Source: Oopsacas minuta (Eukaryota > Porifera > Hexactinellida > Lyssacinosida > Leucopsacidae). From it: a stretch of 64,000 bases of DNA. Below, in pieces: positions 30,214-43,091 of this stretch (its first letter is position 1; the number at the start of each line of letters is the position of its first letter). The stretch is from positions 186,001-250,000 of the forward strand of contig JAKMXF010000321.1 in NCBI GenBank assembly GCA_024704765.1, written 5' to 3'. A model generated the notes under the pieces. It saw only the letters and a program-made list of their open reading frames with translations. It had not been told where the DNA came from and ran no database searches. The position numbers were made by a program, and so were the translations under genes.

Positions 30214-31348
30214 ATGGCGGTACAGCTACAAGAAAGAACTTCGCCCGCACTGGAAAAACTTGATTTTAGTGATAAACAGCTGACTCATTGGCCATCTAAA
30301 GACCTACCCTTCAACCTGACAAAGTTATGCCTAAACTCAAATTCTTTGATACAAGTTCCAGATGAAATTGCGAAACTTTCACACCTAAAAGAATTTGATA
30401 TTTCGAATAATCTTATTCAGAAAATATCAGAAAGTTTCGGCAGTTTAGAATTCCTTACAATATTTACGGCTAAAAATAATAAAATCGTGGAATTACCCGA
30501 AAATCTCTCCAAACTGAGAAAATTAAAATCACTGAATTTGGCGGGTAATTTGTTACAGAAAATCCCCATTCAAGTTTGTGATCTTGCCCGCCTAGAATCT
30601 CTCCATTTTGGTGGTAATTTGATCAATGAAATTCCTCCAGAAATACAGCATATTGAAAGGTAAGTTTGTCTTAGTTACGTATTTGCCAAATGGAATGTGA
30701 CTTAGTTTCATACAGGATACATTTCCTTTTTGAATTTTTTCTATTTTTAGGCTTCAATATCTATATTTGGGAGGTAACCAAATAGAGAAAGTACCAGTAG
30801 AAGTGGGACAACTCCGTAACCTGCTCTCTCTGAACCTCTCCTCCAATCGAATCACAGTGTTACCCCGTGAATTGGACCAATTAAAGTCCCTCGAGTCTCT
30901 CCTCTTGCACCATAACCTCCTCCATTTTCTCCCAAAAAATATAATCAATTTAGAAAACCTATTGGAATTATCGTTACGACACAACCCATTGGTCCATAAA
31001 TTCAAACTCAAAGTGGAAAAACAAGTCCCATCATTAGTGGAGCTAAGTTGTTATATAATAAAGAAACTTCACATTCCATATGAAACTATAATCCCCAAAT
31101 ATTTAACTAATTATCTTGATGGTTCCAAAGAGTGCGACAATCCAAATTGTGATGGAGTCTATTTTGAAACCAAAGTTAAGAAACTACAATTCGTGGATTT
31201 TTGTGGCAGATATAGAGTCCCACTTTTGGAGTACTTGTGTAACTATTGTGAGTACCCATCGACCCTCGATGGGTTCAGTTCTAGCGGCTCAGAGGATGAT
31301 GAACCCACCAAGGCCTCTTTAAAGAAAATAATTATGGAAAATTTGTGA
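30214..31348 (+). CDS. LRRC58: LRRC58, leucine-rich repeat protein
   Basis: Two exons, 30214-30659 and 30751-31348, ~347 aa. About eight leucine-rich repeats (LxxLxLxxNxhxxhP) run from residue ~15 to ~250. The C-terminal module is characteristic of LRRC58: CDNPNCDGVYFETKVKKLQF, then VDFCGRYRVPLLEYLCNYC, with paired cysteines that may bind zinc. An acidic tail SSSGSEDDEP follows. Human LRRC58 is reported as a ubiquitin ligase substrate receptor; I infer a similar adaptor role here. The single intron splits an Arg codon in the LRR region. RPS25 starts 470 bp downstream on the same strand. Confidence 0.88.
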
Positions 31349-31644
31349 TTTTGCGGGGGTTTTGTGATTCTTTTTTGTATTATTTTGTTCATTCATTTTA
31401 TTCATCTCTTCTGCTTTTGTGTGTAATTATGTCTTCTTTTCTTGTATTTATATTTATTTGCCAATTTACTCAATCTGTTATATTTTGATTTAAAATTTAC
31501 AAACCTATTAGGTGACTAAAATGGCGCATAACTGCCAACTGTGCCACTTTGGGAATGTCTGCTCAAAATTCCAAATGTAGTTCAGTATGTGATTTATTTG
31601 AAAACACCTGTTGGCGAATTTCTCCTTATCTGCCATTCATTGTA

Positions 31645-31775
31645 CAGTGTATATAGGTTATAAGAACACCCTTAGGAGTAGCAATGCATGTTCTTACAAC
31701 CGGTATAATATACAGGAATATATGAGAACCGATTTCCAGATGATGGTGCTTATATCCGGTATGTTCTTATAACTC
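31645..31775. mobile_element. MITE of the GGTTATAAGAACA family upstream of RPS25
   Basis: Starts CAGTGTATATAGGTTATAAG after TA and ends with GGTATGTTCTTATAAC. The copy at 33331-33451 in the first CLASP intron shares most of its length; related ends lie at 20094-20185 and 61120-61235. It ends about 45 bases before the RPS25 ATG, so it overlaps that gene's promoter or 5' UTR. Confidence 0.7.
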
Positions 31776-31819
31776 ACATATTATAGTCCAATTCCTTTTA
31801 GCTTAAAACTTACTAAGAA

Positions 31820-32182
31820 ATGCCGCCTAAAAAGAAAGATCCAAAGAAGGACCAAAAAGGAAAACAGCCTCAAAAAAAGGCGCCATCCTCAAAATCAGGC
31901 GGGAAACCCAAGAAAAAGAAATGGTCTCGTGTGAAGCAGCGTGACCACTTGAATAATATGCCATTTTTCGATAAAGTGTCATATGCCAAAATGAAAAAGG
32001 ATGTGCCATATAAATGTGTCACCCCAGCTGATTTGAGTAGCCGTTATAAAATCCGGGTTTCCCTCGCCCGCGCGGCGCTCAAAGAATTAGAAAGTGAGAA
32101 CAGAATACGCGCCATAACTAAACATAACGGACAACTAACTTATACTAGAACTACAGCTGAAAAACAGCCGGCAAAACAGTAG
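31820..32182 (+). CDS. RPS25: 40S ribosomal protein eS25
   Basis: A 120-residue frame with no intron in the coding part. The Lys-rich N terminus (MPPKKKDPKKDQKGKQPQ) and the winged-helix core (KVSYAKMKKDVPYKCVTPAD, RYKIRVSLARAALKELE, HNGQLTYTR) are diagnostic. eS25 sits on the head of the small subunit and supports some internal initiation. TCCTTTTAG just upstream could be a 3' splice site of a 5' UTR intron or part of a pyrimidine-rich start. Confidence 0.97.
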   Translation: MPPKKKDPKKDQKGKQPQKKAPSSKSGGKPKKKKWSRVKQRDHLNNMPFFDKVSYAKMKKDVPYKCVTPADLSSRYKIRVSLARAALKELESENRIRAITKHNGQLTYTRTTAEKQPAKQ

Positions 32183-32285
32183 CTGATTGGTTGAATCTTT
32201 AGTAGAAATCTTAACATTTAGTAATAGCATTAGTTTGTTTATTAGAAATGTGTTGTTGTTGATTTTGTGTTTATCATATGGATTA

Positions 32286-32495
32286 TTTTGACAAAAATGG
32301 TCATCCTATATGCTTATTAGTTATTCAACCATGGATGCTGGATTTAGTTGATCTGTTTGGATGTTGTCTGGGTCATTTTGAGGTACTCCTCGCTTGGTTG
32401 GAAGAGATTTGTGTATAACATAAAGTAAACAAAATCCTCCATCCATGGTTAAATATCTAATAAGCAAAATTCGGGCTATTTTGTCAAAAAAATGG
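32286..32495. mobile_element. Palindromic MITE, AACCATGGATG family
   Basis: Long inverted termini: TTTTGACAAAA, then TGCTTATTAG, then AACCATGGATG on the left, with the complement in reverse order on the right (CATCCATGGTT, CTAATAAGCA, TTTTGTCAAAA). A second set is in the last SERCA intron. It lies just downstream of RPS25. Confidence 0.7.
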
Positions 32496-32996
32496 GATTT
32501 TTATAAGAGACTTTACCCCCAGGTTTGAGGATTGGAATTTATACACCAGTCTTATGGATTGATCCCTGAACGCACCCCCATGGTGAAGTTATTGAAAGGT
32601 GTAAAATCCATAACCTCAGTTCATGAGGTGACCGTTGTTGATTAAATATACATATGTATATATCTATTTTTGTGGTAAAATTTGGGTTTTACAAACTGAC
32701 CTATAATCCGTATGTCTGTTAAGTAGATTATATGCATATATGTTATATGTTTGTATAACCATATGAAATTCATTATGGAAACACTGATTTATAACCAATC
32801 AGATTCTACCTTGACTGGGAACAGATTTCCTCGAACCATATAATTAGGCATTCATTTTAGATGTATATTTTCACACCTTTTGAAACATAGGCTTATGATT
32901 GACTCTCATAATTATGGCGCCATCAAATCGTACCTCCTTTGGTGTTAATTTAATATAAATCAGCTGTTTGTTGTTACTAATTATAGTTCTTTAATA

Positions 32997-35900
32997 ATGG
33001 TGGACTTGGCGGGTTTACAGCACAAAGACACAATGACACGTCAGTCAAACTTAGGAGATTTACTTTCTGGATTACACAAAAATACCATTCAAGTGGCTGA
33101 ACTAAGTTCTGAAGATAAATACGATTTAGTTTCAGTTCTGATTGACAATGTTAAGAATTCAAATCCGAGATTAGTTCTTCCTTCTTTGGAATGTTTACAA
33201 GCTCTAGCTGACACCTCCCTGGCTACTGAGCTTAATTTATTGAATAAGAACATCATAGGTAAGAGGATATTGTATTAGTGAACCATGGATAATGGATAAT
33301 CTCCACTGGAAATATTTTCTGTTTAATATAGTGTATACTGGTTATAAGAACATCCTTAGGAGCAGCAATACAGGTTCTTATAACCGGTATAATATACAGG
33401 AATATATGAGTACCGTTATCCAGATGGTGGTGCTTATAACCGGCATACTCTGTATTGTCTTACCCTCGACCTGCGGTTCACATTATCTCAGAATTTGCAT
33501 TACAGTCTATGGAAGAGGGTCCACAGATTGTTAAAATTGTTATAGGGGGATGACCTCCATGTTCCGCTCCTTTTGTTGCCCATCTCAATTTCTATGATCT
33601 CTGGTTCATATTAATCTAAGAAATATTTCAAAAATGCCACATTTTCCACATTTAACACCTTTTTAAGATGGATATTTCATATTTTATCGAAGTTATTTAT
33701 TATTGTTTATTACAGGTGTTTGTCGAGAGAAGCTATCAGATTCTCACGATAACGTCAGACAATCTGTCCTCAATTTCCTGCTGACAATGATGTCCCCTTC
33801 AGTTGGACTAGGCACCCAAGGGGTGTTACAACAACTAGTGGGACCAACTCTTACACACAAGAGTCCTAAAGTCCGAGAAGAGGGATTGAAATTAATCAAA
33901 ACATCTTTTAATATGTTCCCATCTGAATTCAAAATTTCAAGGTAACATACGAAAGTATAGAACAGCGATAAATAGGGTGTTAAGGAAGCCAAAAATGATA
34001 CCAGTGCCTGCCAAATTCCAAGTTAGTTGGGTTCATTTAATGGGACTAGGAATTCATATTCAGTTCCCAGAGGTTCTCCGTTTCCACAGGCCCAGTTTGT
34101 GGAGATTACACTGTAGATATATTTGTTTAGAGTTTAGCTTATTGGACTTAGTAAGGTGATTTAACACCTTTGAAATTTAGGCGAGTAACCACTTGGTGGG
34201 GGCCATTAAACCCGTGAATGGTGTGCCATATTTTGGACCATATGACCTCATGTCCAATTCTCATATAACATAGATATCTACAAAACTAGTTGCTAATTAA
34301 CAAATCGTATCCTTGCTCATACGCTATTTAGCTATCGGCAAACACTTCTGTAGTTATTCCCGTTATTTGAAGTCATTCCAGATTCCCCAAGACTGATAGT
34401 AATAAACAGCCATAAGATGTAAACATCAACATATTTATGGCTGTGTTCGTCACATTTGATTATTGTATTCTTATAATTATAAGATCTTATAAGTTACTTA
34501 TTTCTGAGAATATAATTATTATACATAGTGTAGCCTCCACAAACGAGGCCTGTGGAAACGGAGATAATATACATAGAGCGATATCCTAGTCCCATAGAAA
34601 TGAATCTCCACACCCCACAGGGAAATTTGCAGAAATGAGTAACATTTTTCGTTGTCCCTGCAGTGTAATCGCCACAACCCCCGTTTGTGGCGGTTACACT
34701 ACTATAGTCCAGGGTATATTTCTCCACTCGTATTTATCGTAAGTGGCAGGTTCACAATTTGCCATTCTAACTTATAATTAGCTATAATTCTAATTGCCTA
34801 TTATTTCGTATTTATACTAAACCTTCCTTCCACAACCAATCTATTTCCATCTAGGTATATCCAGCAGATATTCATTATGCTAAGTGACAGTGCTGCTCCA
34901 GTCAGAAACATGGCTACTGATATTCTCATTATGAGTTATATCAAGTTTGGTGATAAAATTAAAACCGATCTTCTAAAGGCTCAAATTCCTGAGGACAAAC
35001 GGAAGAAATTATTGAAAGTGAGTTTTAATTTACTTCTGCTCCATTGAGAAGAACCTCAGTTCATATAGGGAGATACTTTAATGGCATGGAGGTTGCATGG
35101 CGTCCGTCTGTCCTTCCCCACGGCTCTGAAAGTCTGTCCGAATTGTATGAAATGAGTACATTAGGTGATCATAGTTACCAGCCCTTCTTACAAATTTCCC
35201 CGATTTTCATTGTCTAATCTTTCAATATTTTCCATGTATTTTACATTATTCCGTTATTATACCCGAAAATATCCAGAAATATTGGGAATAGCAAAATTTC
35301 CAAAGATTTCTAATTATACCGGTACAAGACGTGAGATAACCTATGGAGTGTGTTTTATATGAGTAAATAATTTTGTGAAGTGGAATTTATCAACCTCCAA
35401 ATTCCCTTTTCAAGATACAATAGACTCCGCTTAATAGGGTCACATCGGGATCAGAGGCCATTTGACCCGATTACCCGGAGTATGCTGTATTAATTTTAAT
35501 TAGGATTTCCAAAATATTGACTCAGATGACACCCCACAAATTCCCAATAATGCCTCCAGCCAATCAGAACAGAAACAGCATGAGGGACTAAGGCCTATGA
35601 TATCAGTAGAAGGACAGCCTATGCTATTCATTGATAATGTGTCCAATAGTTCTTTGGATTCTGAGGAATCTACCAAGAGTGCGCCTATTAAACCAGTGTC
35701 CAATCAAAAGAGGGCAGGAGGTATTCTGTTTATACTATATTTATATTAGTTGTTAGATTTGGGTAATTGGACAGACACCAACACAAACAAACAAACAGAT
35801 CCCATGCTGGGGTCCATGACCCTAGGTGGTCCATGGACGACAGCAGGGGCCCACGGTATCTCAATATTTGTATTGCAATCTATGGGAGGGTCCACAGGTG

Positions 35901-38900
35901 AAAATAACCAACAAATAAACAAACAATCCCATTATAATCCTAGTTAAAATTGAGAGCATATATTCATATTCACACCTTCTAGGCGGTCTAACAGTAGAAG
36001 ACTTTGAACAATCCTTCCTAGAAGTGAATGACGTATACATATCCTCAGAGACAGAGCTTGAGAAACAAATATCTAAATTAATTGCAAGACTAGACGTAGA
36101 ACCTGAAGAATGGGAATCACGTATCACTGCCTTAAAACACCTCCAGGGGACAATTAAGACCTGCACTCCTAAGTATCCCTCTTTCCCCCAGCAGTTACGC
36201 AAGCTAGACGGGTCTATGAATGATTGTCTAAGAGACCTGAGGTCCCAAGTAGCTAGGGAGGCCTGCATAACTCTAGCTTATATGAGTAGAGAAAATGGGA
36301 AATCTATTGAGAAGAGTTTTGAGTATTTGATTACTCCCTTATTGACTATTATACAGAATTCTACGAAGGTTTGTTTACTTGTTTATATGATTGTTTGTTT
36401 ATTTAATTAATACGTTGTTTAGTAGTTAACAAGTTTTTGAGTTGTGTTTTCCTGCCAATTTTCGATTTCCAAAAAATTTATGTATTTTTGTTTGTTCCTT
36501 ATTTGTTTATTTGTTTGCCTATTAATTTACTTATTTGTTTGTTTGTTTGTTTAGATAATTAGCTCATCAGCTGATCTCTGTCTTCAATACTGTCTCCTGA
36601 ACACTCAGACTACTAAAGTAGTTCCTCTAATCTGTAGACAGATGGAATCTAAAGCTGCAATAGTTAAGAAGAGATGTGCTGAATATATTCTTATTATGTT
36701 ACAGAACTGGTCTGTAAGTAAACAAATGAACAACAAACAAACAAACAAACAAACAAACAAACAAACAAACAAACAAACAAACAAACAAACTAACTAACTA
36801 ACAAACTAACAAACTAACTAACAAACTAACTAACAATCAAACTAACTAACAAACAAGCTAACAATCAAACATACAAATACACAAACAAGTATACAAGCCA
36901 AAAAATTCAAATTTCAGTCTGTGCCGACGTATTTTCATTGTAAGTGTCAAAATCGAATTCTACGTCCCTGTTTACCCCTAATTAGCAATCTCTAGGATAA
37001 TTTAGAAATATTGATAAAAAGGTGTGAAACTATGATTAATCATATGATAAATCAGTGGAGTTTATCGATCAATATAATTACAGTCTACATTCAATACAAA
37101 TACATTACAATACAATGCTAATACAATAAATAAATAAATAAAACAAACTAACATTTTATATTTTGTTGTTATTTACATATTTGTTGTTAAGATACCTCCC
37201 TTAAAGCCCCATGAATTATCCCTCTCAGAGGCGTTAAAGAAGGGTCTGACGGACGGAGACCCCAACTGCCGGGAATTCAGTAGAATGGCTTTCCCCTTCT
37301 TCAACAGAAACTTCCCTAATTCTGGATCTAAGCTGCTATCTGGGTTAAGTTCCAATTTACAGAAAACTTTAAGAGAACTGACGCCTGAATCGGAACTATC
37401 TCCAGGATTTGGTTCCTTACTCAAAACCAGAAGTGGTATTCCTAAAATGGGGAGTAGACCTTCCAGTAGACAAGGGTCCGCACTTAGTTTAAGGTAGTTT
37501 GGCGCCTAAACCACTTGCAGTCAACTTTTGACACCTTTTTAACAAGTACATACCTTTCTTGTATTTCTGTTGCTAGGTCTACTGTATCTGAAACTAACCT
37601 CAGAGAAGCAGAACCCCGTACTCCAGCGAGAGAAGAGAGAACTCCCAGGCATAAACTTGACATACCTCCTACTCGTGCCATGACCATATCGGGTCCAAAA
37701 CCTAAACTGAGGCCCGGTCTAGGAGGATTGAGATCCTCTTCCGCTATGAGTGTGGACAGGGAGGAAGGGGACGAAGGTATAAAGAACGACAGTTTTAAGC
37801 TCAGACCTATCACCGGAGGGAGTATGCGTATCAAGAAAAATAGTGAGTTGTTATATATTCATTTAACACAAAGCTGTTTTCACATATGGCCCCCTGCTGT
37901 CTTCTGTGCATCACCAAGGGGTCCATTGGGAACTGTTGCTAATAATATCAGCCTGCACAGCTGGATAATCCTCATATCTGTGTCAGCGACACACTTATTA
38001 CCTTTCCTCAGGGGGTTTTTGAAATATCGCTTAGATATTTGTTAATATTTTATTCACATACCGAATTTCATGTTCCTAACTCTAATCAGCTCCTCAATAA
38101 TCAATAAATAAACAAAAACAAACAAACAAGTAAATAAACTAACTAACAGACAGGCAGACAAACTTTAATTATTTACAGGTTCGAATGCAGTAATACCAAC
38201 TCCAGTTACACCAAGCCAACCTCGTAAGATCCAATCTTTGGCTAATAAAAATAAAACAAGGACCAAGGAGAGTACGCCTGAGACAGGGAGGAGTAATATG
38301 GATGGTAAGACTGATTCTAAGAATAGTAGACGGAGCCAATCAGCTGATTTCTTGAGATCAAAGGAGAGTGAGAAGAATAAGAGGTAAGTAAATCAGAGGT
38401 GTCTAATACGAGTATTTACATACAATTTAGTGAATATTATGTAATTTGAGAATTTCCAATTTAGTCCTGAACCTATTCCATTGGATAAACTCAATCTCCC
38501 AGACCTAGTAAAGCAGATCAAGAGACAACAGTTTGCGGATAAAAAGACGGGGATTGAGGGTCTCCATCAGCTGATTAACTGCGGGGAGTACACATTATCC
38601 CAAGATGAGGTTATGCTATTCAAGGACACGCTTAGATGGTTGTTCCCAGAGTCCCACGCTAAGTTATATGTCCAATTCTTAGACCTACTCATAGACTTCA
38701 TTCAGGTGTTAAAACATTAACATGTACCTATCTCCCCAATCCGAAGCTTTATCTTGCAGGCTTTCTCCTGGGATGCCACTTATTACCAGTTCAGCTGGGG
38801 GTGTTAGCGTCCAACAAAGTGATATCCCAGGAGAGTGCCTGCAAGAAAAGTGTCAGCACAGAATTCATGCATAAGGCCATACTGTTAATGAGAAACTTGT

Positions 38901-41821
38901 TTCAGCTGGATTGACTTTATTCATAGAATATATTATAAATACTAAAGTCAAAGATACTTCTATTGTACCCTAGCTAGTTCATACACCTCTTGGTTGAAAT
39001 ACATTGAGTAAATGGCGACAATAATAACAATAATAAGAATAATGACAATATTAGTGTGGTAGCCAAATCAGATGCGGGCGGTGGAGCTTAAACATGTTTC
39101 CAACTAACAGTGGCCTAAACCTGTACGTATGTAGAATTGACCTCTGAACACACCCCGAGGTTATGAAAGGTGTGAAAACCCTCAGTCCGGACTGGGGGAA
39201 TGGAGTAGACAACAACAAATATGTAAACAATGAATCATATGATTATTTAGGTGTATAAATTGTATGCAGAACAATGGGTAAACTTTATTTTGATGAAGTT
39301 ATTACACAGACTTGGAACTGAAACTATGTCTACTGTTAGAGATAAAATTAATAAAGTTTTAGATGTCATTATGGTGAGTTTGTTTGTTTATTTGTTAGTT
39401 TGTTAGTTTGTTTGTTTACTTGTTTACTTGTTTATTTACCAGCTCAACTTTGATAAAGAGCGTGTCTTCACCAGTTTATGGCGTATACTAACAGACGCTA
39501 CACAACCCCTCAGTCTTAAAGGAAAGCAATCTTACTGTGAATTCCTACGAACCTTAACTAATCATGCTGATGGGACTGTTTTTATGGTATCAGCTGACTC
39601 CGGGCGGGCTTTTGAAGCTTTAGTTAAAATGGCAAACGATCCTAAACCAGAACTATCCCGTCCCAGTAAGAACGCGCTTTCATCACTCTTCACACTTAAC
39701 TGTGCCACATTCAGTTCACTATCTGAAAATATGTCAAGGACAGACAGAGAGATGTTAACCACTCTCATGAGGGACACAAGTGAGAGCCCTCCTGCTGACC
39801 TAGAGGACTTCTCACCTAATGCTAATATGGCGCTAGGACAATTACTAAAAGGTGTGATAATATATACAATCAATTCCCGCTTATATCGAAGTGTGAAATT
39901 GTACAAATATGGTTCCAAAGCGTCAAACTAACTTATACTCCATCAGTTATATCTAAGTAATTACTGCAATCCTTTGAGCTTCAGTAACTGGAGTTGGCAG
40001 TGTTTGTCTATTTCAAATTGTTACAATTTTCCATTTCTTATCGGTGTTACAATGGCCTTCAAGATATGTGGCATTGCCACTTTCATAGGTGTGAAAATAT
40101 TATAGTACAACTCGGATAAGACTTAGCACCTACTATCCGCGTGTACGTCTTTAGCTGAGTACATACTACATTGTAACATCCACATACGGGGACACATGGG
40201 AATGGGGAACTTCTGGAAACGGAGTGAAAATAAATAGAGCGAATTCTTAGTCCTATACAAATGAACCTCCACACACTGGGTAGTATTATTCGGCTCCCCT
40301 AACACCTCGTTTGTGAAGATATTATGTTAATCTAATTAACAGGTTACAGCACAGAATCTGATAGGCGGATCAGTGAACCTGTCCTATTGATACCATCTAG
40401 AGTAAGGAATGATAATGAACAATTAAATAGCAGACGAATTTGCTTGACACCTGTCTTAGGAGGTGTTAGAAAATTTGATACTCAAAAAATGCGGGGAAGT
40501 TCTAAATTCAACAAACCAAATACCTCGCTCGACTCTAAGTAAGTTATTATTATAACATTCTTGTGTGTTGCTATGCAACGTGTATAGATATGTACTGTGT
40601 AGATTCTACTTATCCTTAGTTTTATTGGAACTAATAATGTTTTTTGTTTTTGTTATTGTTACAGAATAAGAGCTGCCAGATCAGAACCTGCTAGTCCGAC
40701 AGATGACACTTTATTGTCAAGTTACTCTCTCCCTCCTGCGAGCCAACTCAGAGCTCTCATGCTAAAAGGTATGTAAATACAACAAACAAACACACAAACA
40801 AACAAACAAATAAACACCCTATTAACTTATAGATCCATCTTTTGAGAACTCATCCTTGGAACCTGAACTAATAGAAGAGTCTCCTTACAGTAATCCCATC
40901 CACTCAGCCATAAAAGAATACCAGATGAGTGAAGTAATGGAAGACAAGGTGTCAAATCTTATACTAATACTAACAATAATACAAACAAATCCTGATGAGA
41001 TATGGATAGATAACATGGAGGTGTTACTCAGGATCGCTATGGAGGCTATGAGACTGTATGAGTTCCCAACTATCACCATTACATCCGTTAGGATTATTAG
41101 AGAGTTCTTAAAGAGAAAAATTCCAAGGATTAAGCAATATACTAAGGTGTGAAGTTGTTATTTATAATTGTGCCATTTGTGTTGAGATAGAATCTAATGC
41201 CTAACCTGAGGTCCCTTGGTGGTAGGGGGTCCATTTTATTGGTGTCTTTTCGACACATTTTGCTGGTAACTCTTTAAAAAGAGCGCTAAAATTCGTTAAA
41301 TTCCTTTTAACTTGTCTGAAAAGGTGTCAGAATCAATTACAGTAATTGAATAATAAAAATTTCACACTTTGATAATCATATCTCTCCAGGAACTGGTCCA
41401 ATTCCTTGTTGACACCTATCCCAACCCAAAAAGTGATATCGCCAGAAGCTGTGAAGAGATTATGAATCACATTGCTGGAAACATCCACCCAGACATCACA
41501 TTTGAGATGTTAGCCCCCACTATCGCGATTGAGCAAAACGAATCTCTCCTCTGCGCCATTGGAAAACATAAAATACTCCATAAAGTGGTTCCCGACACCT
41601 CACAGGCCATTCTTAATGCTCACCTCGCCACTTTTTGCCCTATCCTGATACAAAATTACAAACACCCCGATCCAGCCATCCGCAAAGCAAGTTGTTTCGT
41701 ACTAGTTGTTCTATACCGGAAATTAGGTATGAAAGTATATGAATACTTCAAAGATCTTACGTCCGCTCAAATGAAATTACTAACACTTTACATGTCCAGA
41801 AGTGTTGAGGAAATGAAGTGA
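32997..41821 (+). CDS. CLASP: CLASP, microtubule-stabilising TOG protein
   Basis: Sixteen exons: 32997-33258, 33716-33941, 34855-35017, 35504-35720, 35983-36368, 36555-36713, 37192-37493, 37577-37842, 38179-38383, 38465-38705, 39251-39373, 39443-39851, 40343-40538, 40665-40768, 40833-41146 and 41390-41821. Phases all close (~1334 aa). Three TOG-like HEAT regions are visible: the first three exons; TVEDFEQSF... through exon 6 (TOG2, with LRSQVAREACITLAYMS); and exons 10-12. A Ser/Arg-rich linker holds an SxIP end-binding motif (TRSGIPKMGSRPSSR). The C-terminal HEAT domain ending KLLTLYMSR matches the CLASP region that binds CLIP170 and kinetochore/Golgi partners. CLASPs suppress microtubule catastrophe and promote rescue. 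Confidence 0.93.
34525..34705. mobile_element. Pogo-type MITE, CAGTGTAACC family, in CLASP intron 2
   Basis: TAGTGTAGCCTCCACAAACG on the left and GGCGGTTACACTACTA on the right are inverted. Internal AGTGTAATCGCCACAA shows a second terminus nested near the right end. A single end of the same family lies at 34050-34115. Confidence 0.6.
36725..36900 (+). repeat. AAAC/AACT microsatellite in CLASP intron 6
   Basis: About 15 AAAC units followed by degenerate TAACTAAC and ACAAACT units. Complementary GTTT runs lie at the ends of the neighbouring intron (36480-36553) and of intron 11 (39377-39440). Confidence 0.95.
36905..37130 (-). repeat. Dispersed repeat R1, partial reversed copy
   Basis: In CLASP intron 6. 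Contains the terminal CAGTCTGTGCCGACGTA, the TCTACGTCCCTGTTTACCCC and the TGATTAATCATATGATAAAT landmarks, then decays into AATACAATAAATAAAT. Its terminal CAGTCTGTGC(C/T)GACG is shared with the copy at 62400. Confidence 0.75.
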
Positions 41822-42260
41822 TTTATGACACATTTATCAACCCAATTATTTAGAATCTGACACTCTATGTGGTGAGTGGTGTATTTTTTGTTCAGCCTAA
41901 CTACTGTATTGGTATTTGTTATCTAATTGAAACGGTTTATATATTTCAAAATGTTTAGTTTATGAACAGGGCCTGGGGGCGTTGATTATTCATATTTTAA
42001 CACCCTTGGACAGCTGCCATAACATATAATCACATACTACATATCATGAAAATATTCACCAATTCTCCTAACGTGCTTCTGTGACGTATTATGTCCCAGT
42101 TTCCATGGTTACCTCGTTGGTATTTGTTATGTTCCGGTTTCCATAGTTACCTCGTTGGTATTTGGCTACACTCCTAAGCGAGTGAGGCATTTTTCTAGAG
42201 AGCTACTGTTCTCTACAATCCCATGGGCACATATTGGTATTGATGCCATATATATCTATA
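41822..42260. other. CLASP 3' flank, no gene
   Basis: No frame seen. A GTTTCCATGGTTACCTCGTT / GTTTCCATAGTTACCTCGTT pair at 42098-42155 is a short tandem duplication. Confidence 0.5.
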
Positions 42261-42419
42261 CAGTGTAACCTCAATGAACAGGGTGCTAGAGACGCCGAAA
42301 ATTGCTACCCCGTGTCTGGAGGATCATTTGTTTGCGACTAAAATTTACTTAATATATTTTTCACTCCGTTTCAAAAATTCCCAATTTCCACAGGGGCCTC
42401 ATTTGTGGAGGTCGCACTG
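42261..42419. mobile_element. 159-bp pogo-type MITE
   Basis: CAGTGTAACCTCAATGAACA at the left and GTGGAGGTCGCACTG at the right are inverted, with TA on both sides (42259-42260 and 42420-42421). It lies between CLASP and Derlin-1. Confidence 0.8.
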
Positions 42420-43091
42420 TATTTTACAACAATGCATATACCAAATATTTTCAGGTATTATTTACCTTGATGTATTGTTAGTTCCACTTTCAATTCTATT
42501 TTAAAATAATAGAAACAAATTTTCATGTGCTGTATAGAGTATTTACATATTTTAATATCAATCCTTTTTTGGGTAAAATTCTTCACTTTCAGTTACTTTA
42601 ATTAATATAACAAACTCATGAAAATTTACAAATTATAATTTCTATTTCAATGTGCATATCAGCTGTTTTACAGTGTTTTACAGATTTGGAAATTCCATTT
42701 TAAATGGGCGGGCGTGATACAAAGTATGACAATTGGAGATAGTAAGTTAATTGGAAATATTTTGAATATAAGCTTTTGAAGATTATAAATTTCATACATT
42801 TTGTCAAGGCAACACTTGTAATTTTACATACGCATTATATACAAATTTTCATTTTTGTGTTTTCAACCGTTTTCAATATTTCCCGCAAAAAGAAAAATGA
42901 AAACTTCGAATAATTTTTAGGACCCGCTACAGATATTTTTTGAAAAGTTAAAATATTATATTTTCAATGTCTAATTTGTTTGTTTGTTTGTTTGTTTGTT
43001 TGTTTCTCCAATTTTTGGAATAGTTTGTTTACCAGGGAATATGTAAACAAATTTCAAAATTTTTCATTTATACCCTTAGCTATACAGAGTA
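42420..43091. other. Derlin-1 upstream region
   Basis: AT-rich, with a GTTT microsatellite at 42977-43004. ACCCTTAG at about 43073 could be the 3' splice site of a 5' UTR intron. No gene seen. Confidence 0.45.
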
